Positions 42,839-51,071 of a DNA stretch of 55,440 bases are shown here, one piece after another. The stretch lies in assembly GCA_031401815.1 (NCBI GenBank), contig JANNRW010000143.1:1-55440 (forward strand), in the 5' to 3' direction. A program made the translations under genes and the position numbers. How positions within the stretch are numbered: the first letter of the stretch is position 1; each line of letters begins with the position of its first letter. Source of the DNA: JANNRW01 sp031401815. GTDB taxonomy: Bacteria; Desulfobacterota; Desulfuromonadia; Geobacterales; DSM-12255. The notes beneath the pieces are model-generated. The model saw nothing but the letters and a program-made list of their open reading frames with translations, did not search any database and was not told where the DNA came from.

Positions 42839-44179
42839 TTAATCCTCAACAATCTCCCCGATAAGATCATAATCAGACGAATCAGTAATCTTCAGCTTGA
42901 CAATATCTCCGATATTGGCCTGCCCGGAAGTGATGTAGACCATCCCGTCAATATCCGGAGCCTGACGTGAGGAACGACCTTTGAGCAGCAGCTCTGTCTC
43001 ATCGCTAAGCCCCTCGACAATCACCTCTTCAATACTATCCATAAGCTTCCGGTTCCGCTTGAAAGAGAGCCTTGCCTGCAATTGCATAAGTTTTTTGTAG
43101 CGCTCCCGCTTGACCCTTTCCGATATCTGCTCCGGCATTAATGCAGCAGGAGTCCCTTCTTCCCTTGAATAGCAGAAAACACCCAGCCGGTCGAACTGCA
43201 CCTCCTCCACAAAATGGCAGAGCTTTTTGAAGTCCTCATCGGTTTCGCCTGGAAAACCTACTATCAGCGAGGTGCGCAGAGCGATTTCAGGGATTTCATC
43301 ACGCAGTTTCTTCACCAGAGTCCGGATCTGCGCTTCACTGCTGCGGCGGTTCATCCGGGAAAGCACCGGGTCGCTTATATGCTGGAGAGGGATGTCAAGA
43401 TAGTTGCAGATCTTCTCCTCGCTTTTGATCAGTTTTATCAGGCCATCTGTAATGCCATCCGGATAGGCGTAGAGGAGCCTTATCCAGCGAAGTCCCGCAA
43501 TCTTCACAAGCTCGGCCAGAAGCAGTTCAAGATTGATCTCACCAGAGAGGTCGCTGCCGTAAACCGTAATATCCTGCGCAATCAGGTTCAGCTCTTTCAC
43601 CCCTCCGCCGACGAGGCGACGCGCCTCCTCCAGAACAAGATTAATTGGACGTGACCTAAATCCTCCCCTCAGGGAGGGGATAACGCAGTATGAACAGCAG
43701 TTGGAGCACCCCTCGGCAATCTTCAGGTAAGAGTAATATTTGGGAGAGGAGTGCATCCGGGGCATCTCAACGTCATAAAGATAATTCGGATCGCCGATAT
43801 ATCGGAGCTGCCCTTCAGTGCCCTTTTTTTCTGCGATTATCTCGGCAATTTTCGGATAATCGCCAGTACCGACAAAAATATCGACTTCCGGCAGCTCCCT
43901 CGATAACTCTTCCTGGTAACGCTGAGGCAGACAGCCGGTCACCACAAGCAGACGACAACGGGCATCATGCTTCCGGTCGGCCAGATCGAGAATAGTGTCG
44001 ATACTCTCCTGCTTTGCTTCCTTGATAAACGAGCAGGTATTGACAATAATGATGTCAGCCTGATGTTCATCAGTGGTTATTTCAAACCCTTCCTTACCCA
44101 GATAGCCGAGCATAACCTCAGCATCAACAAGATTCTTGGGGCAGCCAAGGCTTATCATGCTCACTTTTTCTCTGCTCAT
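42839..44179 (-). CDS. rimO: ribosomal protein S12 methylthiotransferase RimO
   Basis: RimO is a radical-SAM enzyme that adds a methylthio group to an Asp of ribosomal protein S12. The 446-residue protein has the UPF0004 N-terminal domain with its own Fe-S cysteines (SLGCPKNLVDAEVM, IIVNTCSFIKEAKQES, VTGCLPQRY). The radical-SAM cluster is EGCSNCCSYCVIPSLRG, in which C-x3-C-x2-C is intact and an extra Cys replaces the common Arg. A TRAM domain lies at the C-terminus. The length and the KNLVDAE signature separate RimO from MiaB. Confidence 0.95.
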   Translation of the reverse strand: MSREKVSMISLGCPKNLVDAEVMLGYLGKEGFEITTDEHQADIIIVNTCSFIKEAKQESIDTILDLADRKHDARCRLLVVTGCLPQRYQEELSRELPEVDIFVGTGDYPKIAEIIAEKKGTEGQLRYIGDPNYLYDVEMPRMHSSPKYYSYLKIAEGCSNCCSYCVIPSLRGGFRSRPINLVLEEARRLVGGGVKELNLIAQDITVYGSDLSGEINLELLLAELVKIAGLRWIRLLYAYPDGITDGLIKLIKSEEKICNYLDIPLQHISDPVLSRMNRRSSEAQIRTLVKKLRDEIPEIALRTSLIVGFPGETDEDFKKLCHFVEEVQFDRLGVFCYSREEGTPAALMPEQISERVKRERYKKLMQLQARLSFKRNRKLMDSIEEVIVEGLSDETELLLKGRSSRQAPDIDGMVYITSGQANIGDIVKLKITDSSDYDLIGEIVED

Positions 44180-44479
44180 GTATATCTAACCTCTCAATTT
44201 GTATGGCCATGGTGTTAATGAACAGACGAAGAGATACCCGAAAAGGTCGAAAACGGCAAGAAGATTATAAATGATATCCTGAATCGTTCTGCAAAAAAGC
44301 TTAAGAGGTTTACGGCGAGTCTAGGATGCTAGCCTCCTAAGTATTGTTTCCAGGCCGCTTTCTGGCCCTAGCCGGACGGCACCATCCTTGATCTGACCCG
44401 GCGGCTCCGCAGCTGTTTTCCTGCCTGCAAGGGGTTGAAGGAGAAGCGAAGAAGAAGTGAAGTTCAGATGAGAAGGTAA
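44180..44479. other. gene-free region with GC-rich inverted repeats
   Basis: No credible gene. The segment 44310-44425 is GC-rich and full of short inverted repeats: CTAGGATGCTAGCCTCCTAAG, GGCCGCTTTCTGGCC and GCCGGACGGC. It has the look of a structured RNA or of insertion debris, but matches no RNA class that I can name. Confidence 0.3.
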
Positions 44480-44508
44480 TTGACTTTAATGTTAGAATAG
44501 CGTACTAA

Positions 44509-44643
44509 CTCTGCATAATCTTGGATGATTTTGCGCTTTATAATGATGATTTAATGAGGTTGAAATGGCAGCCTGTTTTTTGATTTGATCGATGAATGAA
44601 AGCCGCTCTGATCAGTATGTTTGCTGATGGAGCGGCTTTTTTA
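44509..44643 (+). ncRNA. candidate small RNA or leader, locus 1
   Basis: TTGACT (44480-44485) with TACTAA (44503-44508) at 17 bases, plus a separate perfect TATAAT at 44539-44544, lie upstream of a strong terminator (44600-44643). Between them a small frame (MAACFLI, preceded by GAGG) could be a leader peptide. The terminator and the preceding 40 bases resemble those at 53766-53856. No gene is otherwise present; the transcript is a prediction. Confidence 0.4.
44600..44643 (+). terminator. intrinsic terminator of locus 1
   Basis: AGCCGCTC and GAGCGGCT pair, with an inner ATCAG/CTGAT stem, followed by six T residues. Confidence 0.85.
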
Positions 44644-44700
44644 TTGCAGCTCGATAAACAAAGAATAACACGCAGTGTTCCGCCCCGGGAGGATTAACGG

Positions 44701-45141
44701 ATGAAACGAACCATCTATATCGAAACTACCGTTATCAGCTACTATGTTGCAAGGCCAAGCCGCGATCTGTTGATTGCCGGACACCAGGAAGCCACCCATG
44801 AACTGTGGCCCAGGCTGCTCAATGAATACGAGCCCTTCATATCGGCTTTGGTATTTGAAGAGGCTCGTAAGGGAGACCCGGAGCAGTCACAGAAACGGCT
44901 TACGGCAATTGAATCATTTCAAATGCTTGCTATAACAGATGAAGCTATGCAACTAGCGGAAGAAATAATCAGGTTGAAAGGTGTCCCGGAACAATACCCG
45001 GAGGATGCCTTGCATCTGGCCGTAGCTGCCGCCAATGGGATTGATCTCATTGTTACTTGGAATTTCGCCCACCTGAATAACCCGTTTACCCGCATTAAAG
45101 TACGGCGTATTATTGAGCAAAGCGGCTACCGCTGCCCCTAA
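44701..45141 (+). CDS. PIN-domain VapC-family toxin
   Basis: This 146-residue protein belongs to the PIN/VapC group that starts KRTIYIETTVISYYVARPSRDLL, where the first acidic residue is Glu. The second acidic pair is in VFEEARKGDP, the third in PEDALHLAVAAANGIDLIVTWNFAHL. Such PIN proteins are RNases that act as toxins in type II toxin-antitoxin pairs. A GGAGG site precedes the ATG. The candidate antitoxin is the next gene, 35 bases downstream, which is the reverse of the usual order. Direct tests of toxicity are not available from sequence. Confidence 0.85.
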   Translation: MKRTIYIETTVISYYVARPSRDLLIAGHQEATHELWPRLLNEYEPFISALVFEEARKGDPEQSQKRLTAIESFQMLAITDEAMQLAEEIIRLKGVPEQYPEDALHLAVAAANGIDLIVTWNFAHLNNPFTRIKVRRIIEQSGYRCP

Positions 45142-45176
45142 CTCACATCACCCGAAGAGTTGTTGGAGGTCGAATC

Positions 45177-45491
45177 ATGATAGACCCAATTGTTGAAGAA
45201 GTAAGAATAGCCCGCATGGAGCATACCTTGAGGTTTAATGGCGACCTGAAAGCCATCTGTGCTGACCTGCAAGCCGTTCAGAAGGCCTCCGGGCATCAGA
45301 TAGTGTCATTACCACCGATAACACCGGAAGAAACCGGCATGAATGGGGGGCTGACCGAGGCGCGTTACCAGAAATTGGTGGCCGAAGCCGAGGAGGCGTA
45401 TGTCGCTCGGGTGAAGGCATCACTTGAGGATGGGGGAAAGTCATTAAGGGTCGGAAAGTCATTAAGGGTCGCGTCTCCAAAAATCAAATAG
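45177..45491 (+). CDS. probable partner of the PIN toxin
   Basis: This 104-residue helical protein (MIDPIVEEVRIARMEHTLRF, GDLKAICADLQAVQKASGHQ) is paired with the PIN toxin and resembles small proteins encoded next to this PIN subgroup. It has no recognised DNA-binding motif. The C-terminus contains a tandem duplication, GKSLRV repeated, from a 17-base direct repeat at about 45439-45472. The tail after EDGG may therefore be recent. Antitoxin function is inferred from position only. Confidence 0.65.
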   Translation: MIDPIVEEVRIARMEHTLRFNGDLKAICADLQAVQKASGHQIVSLPPITPEETGMNGGLTEARYQKLVAEAEEAYVARVKASLEDGGKSLRVGKSLRVASPKIK

Positions 45492-45510
45492 CAACTGAAT
45501 ACAGGAATCC

Positions 45511-46031
45511 ATGAAAGAAAAAAACTCCAAATCCGCAATAGCACCGCCGAGTTCCTGATCTTCACCAATCAGGCGGGCGAAAGCACCATAGAGGTGCGTG
45601 TCGAGGATGAAACTGTCTGGCTGACACAAAAGCTGATGTCTGCACTGTTCGAAGTGGATGTGCGCACCATCAATGAACACTTGGGGAATATCTATGAAAA
45701 TGTTGAGCAACACCGTGAGGCAACTATCCGGAAATTCCGGATAGTTCAAAAAGAGGGGAACCGGGAGGTGGCGCGGAATCTGGATTTCTACAGCCTCGAT
45801 GCCATCATTGCCGTGGGGTTCCGGGTGAACTCCTTACGTGCAGTGCAGTTCCGGCAGTGGGCGACGGGCGTGTTGCGCGACTTTGCTATTCGCGGCTATG
45901 TGCTGGACAAGGAGCGGCTTTAAAACGGCTCCTTTTTCAACAAGGAGTATTTCGACAACCTGCTGACTGAAATCCGCGAGATTCGCGCCAGCGAACGGAA
46001 GTTCTACCAGAAGACCACCGATATCTATTAA
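45511..46031 (+). pseudogene. RhuM-family virulence protein, decayed
   Basis: A RhuM (PF13310-like) coding region with three lesions. The ATG at 45511 begins a frame that leaves the RhuM frame at the A-run 45518-45524 (one A missing relative to the expected MKEKKLQIRN). The RhuM frame then reads EFLIFTNQAGESTIEV and continues through DETVWLTQKLMSALFEVDVRTINEHL and EATIRKFRIVQKEGNREV to DKERL, where TAA (45921-45923) replaces an expected Lys codon. After this stop the same frame continues (NGSFFNKEYFDNLLTEIREI, then ASERKFYQKTTDIY), ending at TAA 46029-46031, short of the usual C-terminus. The first lesion lies on A AAA AAC, a possible -1 slippery site, but the later nonsense codon argues for decay. 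Confidence 0.8.
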
Positions 46032-46044
46032 AAAGGAGACCCCT

Positions 46045-46560
46045 ATGCCCCAAACTAACCCTCTCAAACGTTTCCGCTCTTACGAAATCTACTCGCAGTT
46101 AACAGGTCTTGAGATAAGTGCGGCAATCAAGACCAGTGAAGAGCAAGGGTCAATCACAGAGCGCTCCGGAAGGATACACCTCCGTTTTTTCAAGCTTGCT
46201 CCGAAAACAAAACCTGATGAGCTGACCCAGATTCGCTTTATCTGTGAGCCGGACGAAGCTTTTGATCTGGCGCTCAAGATTGGCCAGATTGGAAGTTCAG
46301 CTGTCGCTTGCAAGGAAAAACTAAATCCGCACAAGTTTTCTTCCGTAGGGCAAGGTGGGGAAATTGTCACGAGCCTCACAGTCGAGAAGTGGGAAAGGGG
46401 CGGCAAGAGCGGTTACGCCCTGACAGTTGGACGCGGAAAGGATTTTATCAGTGTGCCGATGCCGCTTGCCAAGCTTCTTTTCGCAGGCGAATTTTTGCGG
46501 GTGCTGTCAACTGAGCAGTGCTGGGTGGAACGGGCAGAAAAGAGAGCTCAAATAAATTAG
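46045..46560 (+). CDS. hypothetical protein
   Basis: A 171-residue soluble protein that I do not recognise. It opens NPLKRFRSYEIYSQLTGLEI and has a beta-rich middle (RIHLRFFKLAPKTKPDELTQIRFIC) and the segment KSGYALTVGRGKDFISVPMP near the end. Length, codon use and a strong AAGGAG site upstream argue that it is a real gene. It starts just after the remnants of the RhuM gene, so the accessory patch may extend through it. No membrane span or signal peptide is seen. Confidence 0.6.
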   Translation: MPQTNPLKRFRSYEIYSQLTGLEISAAIKTSEEQGSITERSGRIHLRFFKLAPKTKPDELTQIRFICEPDEAFDLALKIGQIGSSAVACKEKLNPHKFSSVGQGGEIVTSLTVEKWERGGKSGYALTVGRGKDFISVPMPLAKLLFAGEFLRVLSTEQCWVERAEKRAQIN

Positions 46561-46654
46561 TAGTTTGACTTATGTAGAACAAAGGTGTTACTGTCAGTTA
46601 GATCCTGCGTGAGGCAGGACAAAAACAACAGGAAGTTTAGGAGAAAGAACACAA

Positions 46655-46855
46655 ATGGTAAACGGAACAGTAAAATGGTTTAACGACAGCAAGGGCTTTG
46701 GTTTTCTCGAGCAGGAAAATGGAGAAGATGTATTTTGTCATTTCTCCGCAATCGGAGGTGACGGATTCAAATCCCTTGCTGAAGGTGATAGAGTTACGTT
46801 TGAAGTGACAAAGGGTCCGAAAGGGCTTCAAGCCGCGAACGTAACCAGGATCTAG
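46655..46855 (+). CDS. cold-shock domain protein
   Basis: A 66-residue cold-shock protein that binds single-stranded nucleic acid and melts RNA structure. The RNP1 motif KGFGFLEQE and RNP2-like VFCHFSAIG are present, in the usual GTVKWFNDSKGFGF context. The 94-base leader contains a small hairpin (TCCTGC/GCAGGA, 46603-46618), and a terminator follows the gene. The leader may be a cold-responsive element, which is an inference. AGGAG lies 10 bases ahead of the ATG. Confidence 0.95.
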   Translation: MVNGTVKWFNDSKGFGFLEQENGEDVFCHFSAIGGDGFKSLAEGDRVTFEVTKGPKGLQAANVTRI

Positions 46856-46878
46856 TCCTCCTTGTTAACGGACTCACA

Positions 46879-46908
46879 AGCCCCGGGAGAACCCCGGGGC
46901 TTTTTTTG
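46879..46908 (+). terminator. intrinsic terminator after the cold-shock gene
   Basis: AAGCCCCGGG and CCCGGGGCTT-like arms with a short loop are followed by seven T residues. Confidence 0.9.
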
Positions 46909-47006
46909 TCCGGGACTCCAGTTATCAGCCCTCATCAGAGATGGACTACACTTAACTTTCTTTCTGTTTCTACCCGACCAATTCCACTTGTACAGGAGAA
47001 CCTGCA

Positions 47007-47159
47007 ATGGCAAAACCAAATTTTCAGTTTCAGAAACGACAAAAAGAGTTGGAACGAAAGAAAAAAAACGAAGAGAAACTTCTGCGCAAACAGACTAAAC
47101 CCGAAATGACCCCGGATGAGTCAGAGGTAATATCTCCATTGGCAGAGCAGCCTCTCTGA
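47007..47159 (+). CDS. small basic coiled-coil protein
   Basis: A 50-residue gene starting at ATG 47007 with CAGGAG upstream. The protein opens AKPNFQFQKRQKELERKK and is rich in Lys, Arg and Glu, consistent with a short helix, then has an acidic tail. I recognise the general type (small MAKPNF...KRQKEL proteins near cold-shock genes in Geobacter-like genomes) but not a function. It is probably real given its ribosome binding site and position after the terminator. Confidence 0.65.
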   Translation: MAKPNFQFQKRQKELERKKKNEEKLLRKQTKPEMTPDESEVISPLAEQPL

Positions 47160-47263
47160 TAAACCTGAATGCCCGGTTTTCCTGGTTGTCTGAATACCAT
47201 CTCCCATTGAGCCATCCGGGTATCTTCTGTCATGTAACAACTCAAAACTGCAAGGATCAGATA

Positions 47264-47701
47264 ATGAACAAGCCGGCTTCAGCAGGAAGTAATATTGAAA
47301 CGCGATGCACCCGCTGTCGTGAAATACTGAATCACACTATTGTTGCCATGGTAGGAGAAAAGATTGTTCGAGTAGAGTGCAACACCTGCCATGGGACGCA
47401 CAACTACCACCCTGTCAAGCCTGTCAAAGAGCCGGTTACCGCCAATACTACAGAAAAAAAACCAGTTAAGCCCCGAAAGAGTAAAATCGACCCAGTGGCA
47501 GCCGAGCGCGCTGAATGGGCTGAACTTCATCCAAAAATGAATCCTGAGAAAGCAATCCCTTACGATATGAACAGGGCTTACCGGGTAAAAAATCTGCTGC
47601 TTCACTCTTTTTTCGGACTCGGCATTGTGCAACTGGTTCTCCCTTCAAACAAGATAGAGGTTCTATTTCAGGATGGGAAGAAACGGCTCCGTTCCGGGTA
47701 A
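47264..47701 (+). CDS. conserved zinc-ribbon-like protein
   Basis: This 145-residue protein has two CxxC pairs, CTRC and CNTC (residues about 14-41), that could bind one zinc ion, then a Lys/Pro-rich linker (PVKPVKEPV, EKKPVKPRKSK) and a C-terminal small domain resembling an SH3/Tudor-like turn (HSFFGLGIVQLVLPSNKIEVLFQDGKKRL). I place the start at ATG 47264 (AAGGATC upstream); an earlier ATG in frame at 47186 lacks a good site. Function unknown. Confidence 0.65.
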   Translation: MNKPASAGSNIETRCTRCREILNHTIVAMVGEKIVRVECNTCHGTHNYHPVKPVKEPVTANTTEKKPVKPRKSKIDPVAAERAEWAELHPKMNPEKAIPYDMNRAYRVKNLLLHSFFGLGIVQLVLPSNKIEVLFQDGKKRLRSG

Positions 47702-47736
47702 AGCTGTTTTATTCAAAAACGGCAGTGCGCCACAGA

Positions 47737-47940
47737 TGCTCTGAGACACAGAGGAAAGCAGATAGCTTTTTTGTATTCAAAGCATAAGCTTAAAGGTGTA
47801 AATAGAGTTGAACCACTTTTTATACTCTAACTCTTTGTAATGCTTAACTCCGTGTCTCAGTGGCAAATGCTTTCCCCAGGTTTATGCAACTTACCGGTTT
47901 TACACTCCATTCTCTGCGCCTCTGCGGTTCAAATGATTAC
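47737..47940. repeat. inverted-repeat region between genes
   Basis: CTGAGACACAGAGG (about 47741) and CCGTGTCTCAG (about 47851) pair, and CTCTGCGCCTCTGCGG (about 47915) belongs to the same ACGGAG/CAGAGG-type repeat vocabulary as 15375-15898 and 49749-49859. The 354-base gap (47702-48055) contains no convincing gene apart from these repeats. Confidence 0.45.
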
Positions 47941-48055
47941 AGGTTCTACTCTTCCAATTGCAAAAAAAAATCGATCCCAATATATCTTTTCTCCAACACC
48001 TGAAGCAAAAATCCTGCTATGTTTGTCAAAATTATACAAAGGAGAACGGGATAAC

Positions 48056-48673
48056 ATGTTCGGACTAATTCCCAAAGAAGAGCAGTTTTTCAAAATGTTT
48101 CAGGAGATGGGCGAAATCATAGTTACCGGTGCCAAGCAACTCAAGAATATGCTTGATGACTTCAGCGATCCGGTTGCAAGTCAGCGGGCGATCAAGGATA
48201 CCGAGCACCGTGGAGATGTCCAGACCCACGACATTATAAAAAAGCTGAACAAGAGCTTCATCACCCCGTTTGACCGGGAAGACATATACTCTCTGGCATC
48301 TGCGCTGGATGATATTCTTGACCTGATCGACGGCTCTGCCCAGCGTCTGGTAATGTACAACGTAGAGGCATCCACACCCGAGGCAAAGGAGCTTGCCTTC
48401 CTCATCCTTCAGGGTGCTGAAGCTATTAACAGGGCGCTCCATGTCATGGGGGGGAAACTTGAACCGATTGCTGAATTCTGCGTTCAGGTGAATGCCTTGG
48501 AAAACGAGGCTGACAGAGTCTGTCGCGAGGCTGTGAGCCGCCTGTTTGACGAGGAAAAAGACCCTATTCAGCTTATCAAGTGGAAAGAGATTTACGAAAC
48601 CCTGGAGAAGGCGACAGACAAGTGTGAAGATGCTGCAAATATTCTTGAAAGCGTGGTGCTGAAAAATGCTTGA
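48056..48673 (+). CDS. DUF47 family phosphate transport regulator
   Basis: A PhoU-like helical protein of 205 residues (FGLIPKEEQFFKMFQEMGEIIV) with the regular acidic/His motifs of DUF47 proteins (IKDTEHRGDVQTHDIIKKLN, EDIYSLASALDDILDLIDG, KATDKCEDAANILE). It usually regulates or partners the low-affinity transporter Pit, which is the next gene, overlapping by 8 bases. The start at ATG 48056 has GGAG upstream. Confidence 0.92.
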   Translation: MFGLIPKEEQFFKMFQEMGEIIVTGAKQLKNMLDDFSDPVASQRAIKDTEHRGDVQTHDIIKKLNKSFITPFDREDIYSLASALDDILDLIDGSAQRLVMYNVEASTPEAKELAFLILQGAEAINRALHVMGGKLEPIAEFCVQVNALENEADRVCREAVSRLFDEEKDPIQLIKWKEIYETLEKATDKCEDAANILESVVLKNA

Positions 48674-49667
48674 TGCTGCACTGATAATGCTGATCCTTGT
48701 TATTCTGGCTGCGCTTGCTTTCGACTACATCAACGGCTTCCACGATACCGCCAATGCAATTGCCACATGTGTCTCTACGAGAGCTTTATCGATCAAGGCG
48801 GCAATATTCATGGCCGCGTTTCTCAATTTCGCCGGTGCCATGGTCTCGACCAAGGTTGCGACAACCATCGGGAAAGGGATAGTTGACAAGGACAACATAA
48901 CCCAGATGGTCGTGCTGGCCGGGATACTGGGAGCAATCATCTGGGATCTCGTTACCTGGTACTACGGGCTCCCCTCTTCCTCTTCACATGCCATCATCGG
49001 CGGGCTGATGGGGGCTGTCATGGCGCATGCCGGGATTGCAGCGCTGCATTGGGCAGGGCTTAAGAAAATAATCCTTGCCCTGATACTTTCACCGATAATT
49101 GGAACTGCGATAGGTTTTGTTTTCATGATAGTACTGCTCTGGATAGTTCGCAAACGTTCGCCGAGCGGTCTTAACAAAAACTTCAGGCGACTTCAGGTCG
49201 TATCAGCCGCATTTATGGCTTTTGCGCACGGAACAGCCGACGCCCAGAAGTCGATGGGGGTTATCACCATGGCGCTTTTGAGCTACGGGATGATCCCTTC
49301 ATTCGATGTGCCGACATGGGTCAAGGTATCCTGCGCAGTAGCAATGGGGATAGGTACAGCTGCCGGTGGCTGGCGGATTATAAAGACAGTTGGTCATGAC
49401 TTTGTCAAACTACAGCCGATTCACGGCTTCTGCGTCGAAACCGCTTCTGCCGGTGTCATTCTTGGAGCAGCCTCCATGGGGATGCCTGTCAGTACCACCC
49501 ACGTCATAACTTCATCCATACTCGGAGTCGGTCTTTCCAAACGGATTTCTGCGGTAAACTGGACAGTAGCGCAAAGGATCATGGTCGCCTGGGTGCTTAC
49601 CATTCCGGCCTCAGGCCTTGTCGCCTTTGCCTGTTATCTGCTCATGTCACCATTTCTCGGGAAATAA
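48666..49667 (+). CDS. pit: low-affinity inorganic phosphate transporter Pit
   Basis: An inner-membrane phosphate:cation symporter of 333 residues. The two inverted family signatures are present: FDYINGFHDTANAIATCVSTRAL in the first half and FAHGTADAQKSMGVITMALL in the second. Other conserved parts are GLPSSSSHAIIGGLMG and MPVSTTHVITSSILGVG. About ten membrane segments can be counted. It overlaps the DUF47 gene by 8 bases, so the two proteins are coupled. Confidence 0.96.
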   Translation: MLDAALIMLILVILAALAFDYINGFHDTANAIATCVSTRALSIKAAIFMAAFLNFAGAMVSTKVATTIGKGIVDKDNITQMVVLAGILGAIIWDLVTWYYGLPSSSSHAIIGGLMGAVMAHAGIAALHWAGLKKIILALILSPIIGTAIGFVFMIVLLWIVRKRSPSGLNKNFRRLQVVSAAFMAFAHGTADAQKSMGVITMALLSYGMIPSFDVPTWVKVSCAVAMGIGTAAGGWRIIKTVGHDFVKLQPIHGFCVETASAGVILGAASMGMPVSTTHVITSSILGVGLSKRISAVNWTVAQRIMVAWVLTIPASGLVAFACYLLMSPFLGK

Positions 49668-49686
49668 CCCCAAAAACGGTATTTGA

Positions 49687-50075
49687 GTCCACGAAAAGCA
49701 CGAAATATCACGAAAACCTAACCCGGATAAACCGGAACCAAAATATTTCTCACAGAGGCACGAAGGCACGGAGAAAGTCACATAATTCAAATCATTTTTT
49801 GCTGTACCCAAATTCCTTGTTGACTGGTCTTCTCCGTGTTCTCTGTGTCTCCGTGAGAGCAAGCTTTTCTGTTTCATGAATTAAATCGGAAAATGTGCAA
49901 ATTCCCGCTAGTCTCTTTATTGGCAAGTCTTTACAGACGTCATAAAATATTTTCTTGCCACTTCAGCACGAATTTCAGGCGTTAGTTACTAAAAACAGTA
50001 CCTCACCTAAAAGGTTTTACATCTACCAGATATAACGCCTTGGTTTTGTTAGTGTTTTTCTTGTGCTTCGTGGAC
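49687..50075. repeat. region bounded by inverted repeats, covering the oleD 3' end
   Basis: GTCCACGAAAAGCACGAAA (49687 on) at the left and its approximate reverse complement ending CTTGTGCTTCGTGGAC (50075) at the right bound 389 bases. The 381-base gap 49668-50048 contains no gene. The right-hand repeat encodes the last residues of OleD (GVVHEAQEKH). The GxxExxY-like terminal repeats at 49749-49859 are nested inside. Confidence 0.6.
49749..49859. repeat. gene-less relative of the GxxExxY element ends
   Basis: CTCACAGAGGCACGAAGGCA continuing to CGGAGAAAGTCA on the left, and CTTCTCCGTGTTCTCTGTGT continuing to CTCCGTGAGAG on the right, resemble the ends of the element at 15375-15898, including GCACGGAGAAAGTCA. 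Only about 50 bases lie between, without an open frame. Confidence 0.55.
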
Positions 50076-51071
50076 AACTCCCTTATATTGGTTCAACCAC
50101 TCCTTCAGCCGCTTTAATCCCTCTTCGATTGAAATCTTTGGTTCATAACCGAAATCGCGCCTTGCCGCACTGATATCAAACCAGTGTGCTGTTGAGAGCT
50201 CGTGCGCAACAAAGCGGGTCATCGGTGGCTCCCCTTTCAGGCGAAAAAGCTGCCAGAGCCCTTCGCAGAGTATCCCGGCAAGAGAGGCTATCTTCGGTGA
50301 AACAGTTTTGGTGACTGGCGGAATGTCGGCGCAGGCCAGTATACGGTTCACCATATCCCAGAGCGGAAGCGGTTCGCCATTTGAGATGAAATAGGCTTTC
50401 CCTGCAACAGGGCTGCCGGGGAAAAGCCTGTCAGCTGCCTGTAGATGGGCGCGAGCAGCATTATCCACATAGACTGTATCTACCAGGCAAGGTCTGTTAC
50501 CTATCCGGCGCAGTCTGCCCGAACTCCCTTTGGCAATAATCCTTGGCACAAGATGATTATCGCCCGGCCCCCAGATGAGGTGCGGGCGTAGCGCCACTGT
50601 GGCAAGCTTGCCTGAGTTGGCTGCCAGTACGAGCTGTTCAGCCTCTGCCTTTGTCCGTGGATAGTGCGCTTCATAATGGAGAGGATAAGGGAGGGACTCA
50701 TCACCCCCCTCGACATCCTTGCCGTCAAATACAACGCTAGGTGAGCTCGTATAGATCAGCCTGGTTATGTTGTTACTCTTGCAGGCTGCAATAACACTGC
50801 GAGTGCCGATGACATTCGCCCGGTAATAGCCATCATAATCTCCCCAGATGCCTGCTTGCGCTGCAACATGAAAAACTGCATCACACCCGTTTGCCGCATT
50901 GGCAACCGCATCCGGATCGGCAAGATCTCCGCAACACTGCTTCACTCCAAGCCTGGTCAACCCCGGATATTCACTTCGGGAAAAACTGACCACAGCATCC
51001 CCTTGCTCGCAAAGCAGCCGAACAATCACCCCGCCCAGGAAACCCCCTCCACCTGTCACCAAAGCCTTCAT
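50049..51071 (-). CDS. oleD: OleD-type NAD(P)-dependent reductase
   Basis: This short-chain dehydrogenase/epimerase-fold protein resembles OleD, which reduces the 2-alkyl-3-ketoalkanoate made by OleA in head-to-head long-chain olefin biosynthesis. The Rossmann loop ALVTGGGGFLGGVIVRLL is at the start, the Ser-Tyr-Lys triad is visible in TSSPSVVF and HYPRTKAEAE, and LRPHLIWGPGDNHLVPRI follows. The start ATG (51071) overlaps the OleC stop. The C-terminal segment GVVHEAQEKH is encoded by a repeat. OleA and OleB are not in the window, so an alternative identity as a sterol-dehydrogenase-like epimerase remains possible. Confidence 0.8.
   Translation of the reverse strand: MKALVTGGGGFLGGVIVRLLCEQGDAVVSFSRSEYPGLTRLGVKQCCGDLADPDAVANAANGCDAVFHVAAQAGIWGDYDGYYRANVIGTRSVIAACKSNNITRLIYTSSPSVVFDGKDVEGGDESLPYPLHYEAHYPRTKAEAEQLVLAANSGKLATVALRPHLIWGPGDNHLVPRIIAKGSSGRLRRIGNRPCLVDTVYVDNAARAHLQAADRLFPGSPVAGKAYFISNGEPLPLWDMVNRILACADIPPVTKTVSPKIASLAGILCEGLWQLFRLKGEPPMTRFVAHELSTAHWFDISAARRDFGYEPKISIEEGLKRLKEWLNQYKGVVHEAQEKH

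Noticed and set aside
44310..44425. tRNA, tmRNA or riboswitch
   Set aside because: No cloverleaf, CCA end or known riboswitch core could be found on either strand.
45511..45923. Programmed frameshift giving a functional RhuM protein
   Set aside because: The A-run fits a slippery site, but a later nonsense codon and a short end point to decay.
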